A stretch of 64,000 bases of DNA from Pseudomonadota bacterium. Lineage in GTDB: Bacteria; Pseudomonadota; Alphaproteobacteria; Sphingomonadales; Sphingomonadaceae. The stretch covers positions 1-64,000 of the forward strand of contig JAEWEY010000002.1 in the NCBI GenBank assembly GCA_023389105.1, read 5' to 3'. Under the pieces are notes generated by a model. That model had not been told where the DNA came from. It saw nothing but the letters and a program-made list of their open reading frames with translations, and did no database searches. The position numbers and the translations under genes were made by a program. This document shows positions 1-7,537 of this stretch, one piece after another (within the stretch, counting starts at the first letter, position 1; each line of letters starts with the position of its first letter).

Positions 1-363
<363 letters not shown>

Positions 364-472
364 GTCCCACCATCATCGTCAGCCTTGCTGGCGTGATCGA
401 AGATCTCAGCTAGATACGCTCAGGAATAAAGTTGCACGATTTCTAGAATTCGACTTGCGCCGTCACCATAGC

Positions 473-587
473 TTGGTGGCCATAGCGTCCGTGACCCACC
501 CGATCCCATCCCGAACTCGGCCGTGAAACCGGACAGCGCCGATGGTACTACTGCTTAAGCAGTGGAAGAGTAGGTCGTCGCCAGGCT
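473..587 (+). rRNA. rrf: 5S ribosomal RNA
   Basis: A sequence of about 115 nt has the usual 5S features: start TTGGTGGCCATAGCG, the conserved CCCGATCCCATCCCGAAC block at about 499-516, and an end (GTCGTCGCCAGG) that pairs with the start. It lies about 110 bp after the 23S end in the normal rRNA operon order. Exact ends are estimated. Confidence 0.95.
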
Positions 588-626
588 TTGCTGGCGGCGT
601 TAGTCGAGCCCATTTGCAATGTTTTC

Positions 627-666
627 AAAGCCGCTGCCGGCCTGTCCGAGCGGCGGCTTTTCTTTT
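627..666 (+). terminator. Intrinsic terminator after 5S rRNA
   Basis: AGCCGCTGC (629-637) pairs with GCGGCGGCT (650-658), nine pairs with one G-U, and is followed by a T-rich run (658-666). It sits between 5S and tRNA-fMet, so the tRNA may depend on readthrough or on its own promoter. Confidence 0.75.
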
Positions 667-696
667 GGAGACACAGCAATGTGTCGCCGATGTTGG

Positions 697-715
697 CGCG
701 GGGTGGAGCAGCCCG
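697..715 (+). repeat. Partial copy of the 5' end of tRNA-fMet
   Basis: CGCGGGGTGGAGCAGCCCG at 697-715 is identical to the first 19 bases of the tRNA-fMet gene at 789. The match stops in the D arm and no tRNA can fold from what follows. It is a 5' fragment, so it is not explained by the integrase, which uses the 3' half of the tRNA. Confidence 0.8.
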
Positions 716-788
716 CGGGTCGATCCGCTTGACGGGTCGGCAATCAAAAATGCTTCCGGGCTGCCTGGCGGCAGTTCGAACTTGGTGA

Positions 789-865
<77 letters not shown>

Positions 866-873
866 GCAAATAG

Positions 874-904
874 CCGCTAAGTCCGAGACTTAGCGGTTTT
901 TTTT
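874..904 (+). terminator. Intrinsic terminator after tRNA-fMet
   Basis: A perfect 10-bp stem, CCGCTAAGTC (874-883) with GACTTAGCGG (887-896), has a three-base loop and is followed by eight T residues (897-904). It is supplied by the island side of the junction; the displaced chromosomal end carries its own terminator at 41108. Confidence 0.9.
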
Positions 905-1324
905 GTGCCCGGCGAAGCGGGGGGCGAATGCTCGTGGAAGCACCCTGGAAGCACACGAACCAATTTCGGCGTGGGTTGTCGTTCTTAGGTCTGCTTTCGA
1001 CCCATTTACGACATTAGCGCCAAGTCCCCTTTCGACCCACCGCAGACATTCCTTTGCACTGCCATTCTTGGTGAGCGGGCACACAAACAGCTTGAAAAGC
1101 TTGGCAGCGAGGAATGATCACAAGGCCGCCCAAGCAGGCGCCAGCGGCCGTTTTGGTCGAGGCCTGGCACGGACCTAACTTCTGCGTTGATCGCATTATC
1201 GATATGTGATCACCGACTAGTATACGGTCATTTGCGGAACAACGCGCGTGCCCAATGGGTTTGTAAGTTTAGCCCCCGCCCCGAGAGCGGCGAGGTCGAG
1301 GGCTCCATATCCAAGGAGCTTCAT
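905..1324. other. Non-coding stretch with two degenerate 27-bp repeats
   Basis: No convincing gene is seen here. Two related 27-base units lie at 989-1015 and 1024-1050, 35 bp apart, both containing TTTCGACCCA and ending GACATT. Related units occur at 4674-4698 and 4741-4767. The rest shows no ORF with a ribosome binding site until the lipoprotein gene at 1325. Confidence 0.55.
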
Positions 1325-1771
1325 ATGCGCATTTCAACTATCATTGGCCTATTTGCTTCAAGCGCACTGCTCGTTGCCTGTAACACCGTACGCGGAGTCG
1401 GTAGCGACATCGCATCCGTCGCTGACGCTTTTGATCCGAACAAGAACTACACGGCCTGCTCCGGCCCTATCGATGCTGATGCGGACGGCAGAATCTCCAC
1501 TTCAGAATGGAACGCTTACCAGACCAGTGGCTACGCGAGCTGGGACGTGAACCACGATGGCCGCATCAGCAGAGCTGAGTACGCCAACTGCTGGTACGGC
1601 GGCGGATTTTATCCGAAGTATAATCGGGCGACTTGGCAGCCGAGCTATAGCGCTTTCGACACTAACCACGATGGTTGGTTAAGTAGTCAGGAGTATTGGA
1701 ACGCTGCCGTTTGGGCCCAATACGATCGCAACCACGACGGGGTGCTCGACGCCAGCGAGTGGCCGTGGTGA
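1325..1771 (+). CDS. EF-hand lipoprotein with entericidin-like N-terminus
   Basis: A 148-residue protein. The ATG at 1325 is chosen because AAGGAG lies just upstream and a lipoprotein signal begins exactly there; the frame is open further upstream. Residues 1-20 are a signal peptide ending in a lipobox (ALLVAC), and the next residues (CNTVRGVGSDI) resemble the small entericidin lipoproteins. Four EF-hand-type calcium loops follow: DADADGRISTSEW, DVNHDGRISRAEY, DTNHDGWLSSQEY and DRNHDGVLDASEW. It is predicted to be anchored in the outer membrane or periplasm and to bind calcium. Its role in the cell is unknown, and it stands alone inside the left island end. Confidence 0.8.
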   Translation: MRISTIIGLFASSALLVACNTVRGVGSDIASVADAFDPNKNYTACSGPIDADADGRISTSEWNAYQTSGYASWDVNHDGRISRAEYANCWYGGGFYPKYNRATWQPSYSAFDTNHDGWLSSQEYWNAAVWAQYDRNHDGVLDASEWPW

Positions 1772-2293
1772 AGACTGCTTTTGCAGTGACGTGCAGCAGT
1801 CGCGGTAGAGGGTTGCTGACCCTACTGCGGCCGTCATTTCCGGCCGGCCGGGGCGCACAAGGCCAAAGAAGGCGGCCGGAAATGGCACTGACGCCGCCAG
1901 ATGTGGAATCCCATGGCCAGCAGCCGCTGACCTGACGGACCGCAAAGCACCTGGCGGTGGGGCCGAGCTAGTATGAGAGCCAAACACCCGCGCTGTTTTC
2001 GACAGGCTGACGCCTGCAACGCTGTGCCAGCTGTGGGGTGTCGGCCCGACCTCATGCTTTGAAGGGGCGTGTAGCCGGGCCGACGAGGCCCGCTAATACG
2101 GCCAACAAGCTGAGGTACGGTAAACGCTCCAAAGTTAGTCAAAAGGACTGACGCTCGGAAGGAGCACTTTCTGGCGCTAAAATGGCCGAGCTCACCGATC
2201 GTTTCGCTGCGGACGGACCATTCCGGGCGACCCGAAGAACCGTATCTCTGCCCATGCGTCTATCTCGTAGTGCTAAGCAGGCAGGAGCGGATT
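1772..2293. other. Intergenic stretch of about 520 bp without a clear gene
   Basis: No ORF here has a ribosome binding site or recognisable product. A perfect 12-bp inverted repeat, CATTTCCGGCCG (1835-1846) with CGGCCGGAAATG (1873-1884), could form a stem with a 26-nt loop. The remainder (1960-2150) looks like decayed or regulatory sequence that I cannot assign. Confidence 0.4.
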
Positions 2294-3076
2294 ATGGCCT
2301 CGGAACGGCTGCGTTGGAAGGTGCTGCAAGAGCTTCACGACTGGATTGATACTCCGATGGCACTGCTCAGCCTCGCTTGGCTGCTGATTGTCGTTTGGGA
2401 ATTGATCTGGGGCGACAGCGCCTTGCTCGAGATCATCGGCACCACGATTTGGGTCGTTTTCATTTTAGAGTTTGCTCTCCGTCTAGCGCTTGCCCCCCGC
2501 AAACTGACCTACCTCAAACGCCACTGGCTCACCGCCGTCGCTCTCCTGGTGCCGGCACTTCGGATATTCCGTTTCGCACGCGTCTTTCGTGCTGCCCGAG
2601 CTCTGAGGAGCTTCCGCCTGGTTCGAGTAATTGGCACCGCCAACCGAAGCATGAATGCCTTACGCGCGGCGCTCGCCAGACGCGGCTTCATCTATGTGGC
2701 GGCGCTGACTACGCTTGTCGTCGCGCTTGGAGGCGCGGGCATGCTCAGTTTTGAAGGAGCCGCGGAGGTCCAAGGAGGATTCGACAGCTATTGGCAAGCG
2801 CTGTGGTGGACGGGGATGCTTATCACCAGCATTGGGAGTGAGTACTGGCCGCAGACAACGGAGGGCCGGATCCTCACGTTCCTGCTATCGCTCTACGGAC
2901 TTGCTGTATTGGGTTACATCACAGCTACCCTCGCGAGCTTTTTCGTCGGGCGCGATGCCGAGGGGAAGAATGGCCCCGTAGCAGGAGCTGGCGACATCGC
3001 TGCGTTGTACGCTGAGATCCGATCGCTGCGTAGTGACCTTCAACGCACGAGGCCCGAGCTATCCGTTGCGGGCTAA
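2294..3076 (+). CDS. Voltage-gated-type ion channel protein
   Basis: A 260-residue membrane protein of the six-segment cation channel fold. The ATG at 2294 follows AGGAGCGG. Hydrophobic segments S1-S3 occupy the first 85 residues. An S4-like helix with regularly spaced arginines (RIFRFARVFRAARALRSFRL) follows, then S5, a pore loop and S6, and a short polar tail that may be coiled. The pore loop reads TSIGSEYWP where potassium channels have TVGYGD, so the usual K+ filter is altered and ion selectivity cannot be assumed. It converges with the DUF2254 gene, overlapping by four bases. Membrane location is confident; the ion is not. Confidence 0.75.
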   Translation: MASERLRWKVLQELHDWIDTPMALLSLAWLLIVVWELIWGDSALLEIIGTTIWVVFILEFALRLALAPRKLTYLKRHWLTAVALLVPALRIFRFARVFRAARALRSFRLVRVIGTANRSMNALRAALARRGFIYVAALTTLVVALGGAGMLSFEGAAEVQGGFDSYWQALWWTGMLITSIGSEYWPQTTEGRILTFLLSLYGLAVLGYITATLASFFVGRDAEGKNGPVAGAGDIAALYAEIRSLRSDLQRTRPELSVAG

Positions 3077-4566
3077 GCGTGGCCGCAGCCTTGCGAACGA
3101 CCTGAGGTTGAGCCGCGCGGGACTGTTTCCCGCTCGTTGCCCGCGCTCGCTCGGGTGCCTCGCGACTGCAGCGACCCAATCGTTTCGGCCAACTTGCTGC
3201 ACGCGAGGTCAACTTCGCTTGCAGCCAACTCGCTTCCACGTTTCTCAAGCGCCTTCGCAAGTGCGACCATGGCTTTTTGCAGTTCGTCTGTGAGAACGTG
3301 ATCACCGAGCGCCGACAGCGAACGCCTTGCGACATTGGCGAGCGACAATACGAGATCGTCAGGGACGTGCTGAAGGCAGAACTCGATTGCGCGGTAGACT
3401 GCCGCAAGCGTCTGATGCTGCATTGACTCCGAAGCCACCACCGCGAGCGACTCAAATCCTCGCACGAGCGTAAGTGGTACGTTGTCAGAGTAGATTACCG
3501 GAACGCCTTCCGACCTTTGTTTCGGCGGCGTGCCGGGTACAGCGTACCACTCCGCAGCCAAGTCGCGGAGACTTTGGACAGCAAGGATGCCAGGCTGTGG
3601 GTTTGACTTCGCGGTTGAGGTGGATGTCCAGCCGATGGTTGTCAGCTGTTCAATCCCGTACGCGGCATCACTCGTAAGATCGCGCTGATCTTCGAGCTTA
3701 AGCGCGGCCAGCAACCTTCGGAACTCACAGTTCGTATGTTGACTCAAGAACTGCAGCTCCAGCACATCTTCCCCTCGGCTAACATAGTCGCCGATCGATC
3801 GAAGTACGACCACCGCGGCTACTTCTCGCTGATCAAAGCAATTAAGCGCGCGAACATCTATGTTTGTCAGGTAGCCGCTTCGATCCGAAGGGATACGAAC
3901 AGCCTTCGCCTGCACGACTCCGTCAGGGAGTACAGCTCGCGTTTGTTGAAGCATACGCACTTGCAGCTGACGTGCTGTTTCAACATGTTTCCTGATGGAC
4001 TTCACAATCATCACTGGCCGCATCTGATCGATCGTGGAATAGATGAGGATGATCAGCAGACAGAGCGCGACTACTGTAAGTAGAAACGCGACAATCGCTC
4101 CGTAAACTGGCGTGTAGTGCGGATGCACCGCGGCAAGCGTGACTAAACAGTATAGCGCCAAGCCAACGAAAAAGCCGAAGAAGACCTGGTTCGCGCGCCG
4201 GCGTAGAAATTGGTCGTAAACTTGGCTCGTAAGCGCACTCGCGCCTTGCTGCACCGCGACGAGAAGCAGCGAGAACGTTATCGAGGTGACCGTGATGATG
4301 CTTGTTGCGACCGTGCCGAGGAGCGTCTGAATCGAAGCATGACTTCCGGGCAGAATTGCTGGCCATCCGTACTTGATCCGCAAGCTGTCCATCCAAATGG
4401 CGCACGCCGCCAAGGCGAGGAACGCTATGATGACGACTGTCGGTATGGCCAAGAACTCCGAGAAAGCGCGACGCGCGCTATCGAATAGATGACGAACGTG
4501 ACTTCCGGTCTTTGTAGACGGGGCTGCAGCGGGTATCGGCCCGCTTGTGATGAGATCGCCTGTCAC
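3073..4566 (-). CDS. DUF2254 family membrane protein
   Basis: A 497-residue protein. Four hydrophobic segments fill roughly residues 40-190 (AIPTVVIIAFLALAACAI is the first), and a large soluble C-terminal part follows. The N-terminal pattern, with SITFSLLLVAVQQGASALTS, is typical of the DUF2254 family of predicted membrane proteins, whose function is not established. It is transcribed leftward, separate from the operon at 4782-6809 by about 215 bp that contains two degenerate repeats. No partner gene suggests a role. Confidence 0.75.
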   Translation of the reverse strand: MTGDLITSGPIPAAAPSTKTGSHVRHLFDSARRAFSEFLAIPTVVIIAFLALAACAIWMDSLRIKYGWPAILPGSHASIQTLLGTVATSIITVTSITFSLLLVAVQQGASALTSQVYDQFLRRRANQVFFGFFVGLALYCLVTLAAVHPHYTPVYGAIVAFLLTVVALCLLIILIYSTIDQMRPVMIVKSIRKHVETARQLQVRMLQQTRAVLPDGVVQAKAVRIPSDRSGYLTNIDVRALNCFDQREVAAVVVLRSIGDYVSRGEDVLELQFLSQHTNCEFRRLLAALKLEDQRDLTSDAAYGIEQLTTIGWTSTSTAKSNPQPGILAVQSLRDLAAEWYAVPGTPPKQRSEGVPVIYSDNVPLTLVRGFESLAVVASESMQHQTLAAVYRAIEFCLQHVPDDLVLSLANVARRSLSALGDHVLTDELQKAMVALAKALEKRGSELAASEVDLACSKLAETIGSLQSRGTRASAGNERETVPRGSTSGRSQGCGHA

Positions 4567-4673
4567 TGCCGATTAATCGGCAATTACAAGCTTAGGTTCC
4601 AATTGCCGCTGCAGCATCTTGCGAACTGAGGCGGCTGCGTCGTTTCAGCGGAAGAGCCGCGTCGTCCGTGATA

Positions 4674-4767
4674 TCTCCCTCGACCCAAAGCTGACATTCT
4701 GGAGCGGGCCAGGAATAGTCGGTTCAACCGTTCCATCACATCTCCGCTTTCGAGCCAAAGCGGACAC
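4674..4767. repeat. Two more degenerate 27-bp repeats
   Basis: Units at about 4674-4698 and 4741-4767 share CGACCCAAAG / CGAGCCAAAG followed by CTGACATT or CGGACACT. They belong with the units at 989-1050; a consensus would be near TCTGCTTTCGACCCAAAGCG followed by GACATT. They lie in the gap between the DUF2254 and cytochrome b561 genes, which holds no gene. Confidence 0.5.
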
Positions 4768-4781
4768 TAGGAGAGGGTTCG

Positions 4782-5498
4782 TCAGTCGTGCTGAGCCTCT
4801 TCATATTCGGCTTCCCTCGTGCTTACACTAAGATTCGCTCGATGTTCGAATGACTCGGCGCTACGCAGCGCGAACGCATCAGGATCATACTGGACGATCA
4901 GATAGGTGGTTGCCCCCACGACCACCGCCGCCGCTAGCCAGGCCACCGCGCGTGGAGCTTTCGCGTCAACTGCGCCCGGGTGACGCGCCACTGGCTTGTC
5001 TCCCGTGACCATTGCTCGGACGAGGTTCTCTCTCTCGAGCATCGACATGATGATCACAGCAACGACGTGCAGCGCGACCATTGCCAACAGCACCCATGCA
5101 ATCACCTCGTGCAACTCTTCCGCGGCTTCACCACCGAAGGCGCCTGTCCACACTGTGATTGCAGTAAGAACAAGCAGGATGATAACTGCCACGGCGCCGA
5201 GCGGATTGTGGCCGAGCGTCGGCTCTCTTTGCCCGCTTGTCAGACTGGCTAGGTGGTGTGGGATACGCGAGGCGCGGATAAAATCACTGAAGCGACTGTG
5301 CTCGCCACCGATGAACCCCCACGCCAGCCGGAATATGATGAGGACAGCTACGACCCAGCCTGACAGCACGTGCCAGTCGTTGAGCGCACTGTCTTCCTCG
5401 GAGGAAAGAAACGCTAGTGCAATCGCAATCACAAGGGTCCAGTGAAATAAGCGAAGCGGTAGGTCCCAAACCTTCACTCGCTCTCTTTGCTCGTCCAT
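4782..5498 (-). CDS. Cytochrome b561-family membrane protein
   Basis: A 238-residue protein. The N-terminus (VKVWDLPLRLFHWTLV) is the characteristic opening of the prokaryotic cytochrome b561 / hydrogenase b-type family, whose conserved histidines bind haem b (LFHWT, DWHVLSGW, ELHEVIAW, ALHVVAVI are the likely ligands). About four membrane helices lie in the first 165 residues, with a fifth near 185-200. Such proteins pass electrons between quinol and a partner; no partner is evident. It is the last gene of a leftward operon, seven bp after the VIT1-like gene. Assignment to the family is firm, substrate unknown. Confidence 0.8.
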   Translation of the reverse strand: MDEQRERVKVWDLPLRLFHWTLVIAIALAFLSSEEDSALNDWHVLSGWVVAVLIIFRLAWGFIGGEHSRFSDFIRASRIPHHLASLTSGQREPTLGHNPLGAVAVIILLVLTAITVWTGAFGGEAAEELHEVIAWVLLAMVALHVVAVIIMSMLERENLVRAMVTGDKPVARHPGAVDAKAPRAVAWLAAAVVVGATTYLIVQYDPDAFALRSAESFEHRANLSVSTREAEYEEAQHD

Positions 5499-5505
5499 TG
5501 CTGCC

Positions 5506-6210
5506 CTACCTCACGACCGTCCCAAACAAGCTTCCAATCCCTGCAGTGACTGCCATCGCGAGCGCGCCCCAGAAGCCCACTCGAAGCACTGACGGTCCGA
5601 GCGGCGCACCGCCAGCTCGTGCGCCGAGCACTCCAAGAACGGCGAGACCAAGCAGGGATACAACTGCTACTGTGGGCACCAGCATCGGCATGGGCGTCAA
5701 CGGCACAACGAGCAACGGTGCGGCAGCACCCGCGGTAAAGGTCAGCGCAGATGCGGCGGCGGCTTGCAGCGGCCGTGCAGCGGTCGTGTCGGACATCCCG
5801 AGCTCGTCGCGGGCATGTGAGCCGAGTGCATCCTGTGCCATCATCTGGTCGGTGACTTCGGCAGCCGTCTCCCGTTTCGCCCCTCGAGACTCGTAGATAC
5901 GGATCAGCTCTTCTCGTTCTAACTCAGGCTGCTCCTCGAGTTCTGCGGTTTCCCGAGCGAGGTCAGCTTTCTCGGTGTCAGATTGCGAGCTGACTGAAAC
6001 ATACTCTCCTGCAGCCATCGACATCGCGCCAGCAAACAGCGCAGCGACGCCTGCAATCAGGACGCTGGACCGGCTTGCATCAGCCGATGCGACTCCGACA
6101 ATCAGGCTAGCGGTCGAGACAATGCCGTCGTTTGCGCCCAAGACCGCCGCCCGCAGCCAGCCGATCCGCGAGCTCGCATGTCTTTCGCGGTGAACGTGAA
6201 GCCGGCTCAT
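5506..6210 (-). CDS. VIT1/CCC1-family iron/manganese transporter
   Basis: A 234-residue protein of the vacuolar iron transporter (VIT/CCC1) family. Visible marks are WLRAAVLGANDGIVSTASL in the first helix, AGAMSMAAGEYVSVSSQSD in the second, and an acidic cytosolic stretch (residues about 75-130) rich in Glu that in this family binds metal. Three further helices follow from about 150. Bacterial members are linked to Fe2+ or Mn2+ movement across the membrane. It sits between a hemerythrin-like gene and a cytochrome b561 gene, which makes an iron-related role plausible. The direction of transport cannot be read from sequence. Confidence 0.85.
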   Translation of the reverse strand: MSRLHVHRERHASSRIGWLRAAVLGANDGIVSTASLIVGVASADASRSSVLIAGVAALFAGAMSMAAGEYVSVSSQSDTEKADLARETAELEEQPELEREELIRIYESRGAKRETAAEVTDQMMAQDALGSHARDELGMSDTTAARPLQAAAASALTFTAGAAAPLLVVPLTPMPMLVPTVAVVSLLGLAVLGVLGARAGGAPLGPSVLRVGFWGALAMAVTAGIGSLFGTVVR

Positions 6211-6228
6211 CGATCTACCTGAGTAACC

Positions 6229-6809
6229 TCACCGTTCCGGCGCCGTTCGCTTGATATAGCGACCAACGAGCACGGCGGCCGGATAGAGGATCTCCTCCTC
6301 CTGCCGTGCGTGCGCCGCTAGCTCATCGCTGAATCGAACATATATTCATCGTGACCAGCCTTCGCCGCTACCGCGCGAAATCCGCTGACAGCCGCGCGGA
6401 TGGCCTCGTGCTCCCGCAACAGCTGCGGCAGCTCACGCTCAAGCGCGTCCGTCATCGGCAGAACAGCACGCATATCCGCTGTGGCATCCTCTCGGGCGAG
6501 CTTTGGAAGCAGCCCGAGCGGCGGTGTGGCTATCTCTTCCTCGCGCTTGAAATGGGGAGCCAAGGCTCTCTCCAACTCCTCTGCAGCGCGTCCGAGCTCA
6601 CCAACTATCTTGGAGGCGCGAGCAAGGACCTCGTGCAACTGCCGATGCTCGGCGGCCAGTGATTGGGGGGTCTGCATGGTCGGGACCTTCGTTGCAGAGT
6701 GGTGCTGTGAGTGCGGATTCTGGGCGGCGGCGGTACCCGAGGACACAAAAACCCCAGCGGCCAAGGCGGACCAGTACAGTGCGCGTCCTGTCATGGGCGT
6801 AGTCTGCAC
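6229..6809 (-). pseudogene. Exported hemerythrin-like protein, interrupted by a 2-bp frameshift
   Basis: Read as it stands, the gene gives 163 residues and stops at 6318. It begins with a signal peptide (TGRALYWSALAAGVFVSSG) and a His-rich segment, then a hemerythrin HHE-type bundle with iron-ligand patterns LAAEHRQLHEV, APHFKREEE and LLREHEAIR. At about 6338-6345 the coding strand has an ATATAT run. Removing two bases joins the frame to EYVRFSDELAAHARQEEEIL and continues to a TGA at 6229-6231, restoring the final H-x3-E ligand helix. The repaired gene would end 18 bp before the VIT1-like gene, a normal operon gap. It may be a true mutation, a slippage-switchable gene or a sequencing error. 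Start may be GTG at 6809 or ATG at 6794. Confidence 0.7.
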
Positions 6810-7161
6810 CGCTGAGATGCGCAGCGGAATAGGTAGTTAGCCGTATCCTATATCACGTAGCTAACAGCCGGCGCTTAATGTCCCTTTTCCACCCATGGCG
6901 AACACAAGATGCACGACAGAACAACGGGGAATGAGCAAGTCGACAATAGTCGCCTAACGCGTGGCACCCTTACAATGGCTGGCTCCTTTCTTCCTGCTAT
7001 TCCCCGGGGTTGTTGCTGCCGCACACACGTTTTCGAGGTGCATGTTTGTAGCAGCGATACCAGTCAGTCCGCCTTCACTCCGGCGGCGGCTCGCAAGCGG
7101 CGCGGCCGCTAAGGGGATTCACCTATTCAAGACAGGTGTTCCCCGCCCTTAGGTTGCTGCA
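6810..7161. other. Intergenic stretch, no clear gene
   Basis: About 350 bp with only short overlapping frames that lack ribosome binding sites or recognisable products. One of them (6961-7152) has a hydrophobic N-terminus but nothing else to support it. This region should hold the promoter of the leftward hemerythrin-VIT1-b561 operon. A 6-bp inverted repeat, GTTAGC / GCTAAC, brackets 6836-6865. Confidence 0.35.
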
Positions 7162-7332
7162 ATGGCCAACCCGACTTCCATGTCGCGCACTGTCGAACCA
7201 CTCCGGGACCTCCGTGAGCGGCTCTCTCGCCTAAGGGAGCGAGCGGCCGCTGAAGGACGTACATCGGCCGCCGAGGCGCTGGATCGCGCTATCGCTCAAG
7301 AATGCGGAGCTCCCGAAGACACGGACAGGTAA
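7162..7332 (+). CDS. Possible small charged protein (56 aa)
   Basis: An ATG at 7162 opens a 56-codon frame. The product is rich in Arg, Glu and Ala with a likely helix (VEPLRDLRERLSRLRERAAA), as in short regulatory or coiled-coil proteins. The ribosome binding site is weak (AGG about 12 bases upstream). I recognise no family. Codon use resembles the neighbours. It may be a chance frame in GC-rich DNA. Confidence 0.35.
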   Translation: MANPTSMSRTVEPLRDLRERLSRLRERAAAEGRTSAAEALDRAIAQECGAPEDTDR

Positions 7333-7464
7333 GGGTATGTGCATCGGCCGGAAGCGGACCTCGATCTCGCTCCTGGCATGCTGGTGTTCTTGTCACGTGA
7401 GCGCGTACTTGTGACGGCGTCGAGTGGGAGTTTCGGGGCCGTGCGCCGTCTGCCGCGCCGTGGA

Positions 7465-7478
7465 TTGCGCTAGATCAA
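7465..7478 (+). promoter_or_regulatory. FNR-like box upstream of nrdJ
   Basis: TTGCG-CTAG-ATCAA fits the FNR/Anr consensus TTGAT-N4-ATCAA with eight of ten positions. It ends 59 bp before the nrdJ start codon, a suitable distance for anaerobic activation. Confidence 0.65.
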
Positions 7479-7537
7479 TTCACAAGATCCTGCCCTGGAA
7501 TAGCCTTCACCCACAAAATCTTGGGGGAGAAAGGCTC

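Noticed and set aside
7333..7537. Cobalamin riboswitch upstream of the B12-dependent reductase
   Set aside because: No B12-box-like conserved core was found; the interval instead carries an FNR-like box.
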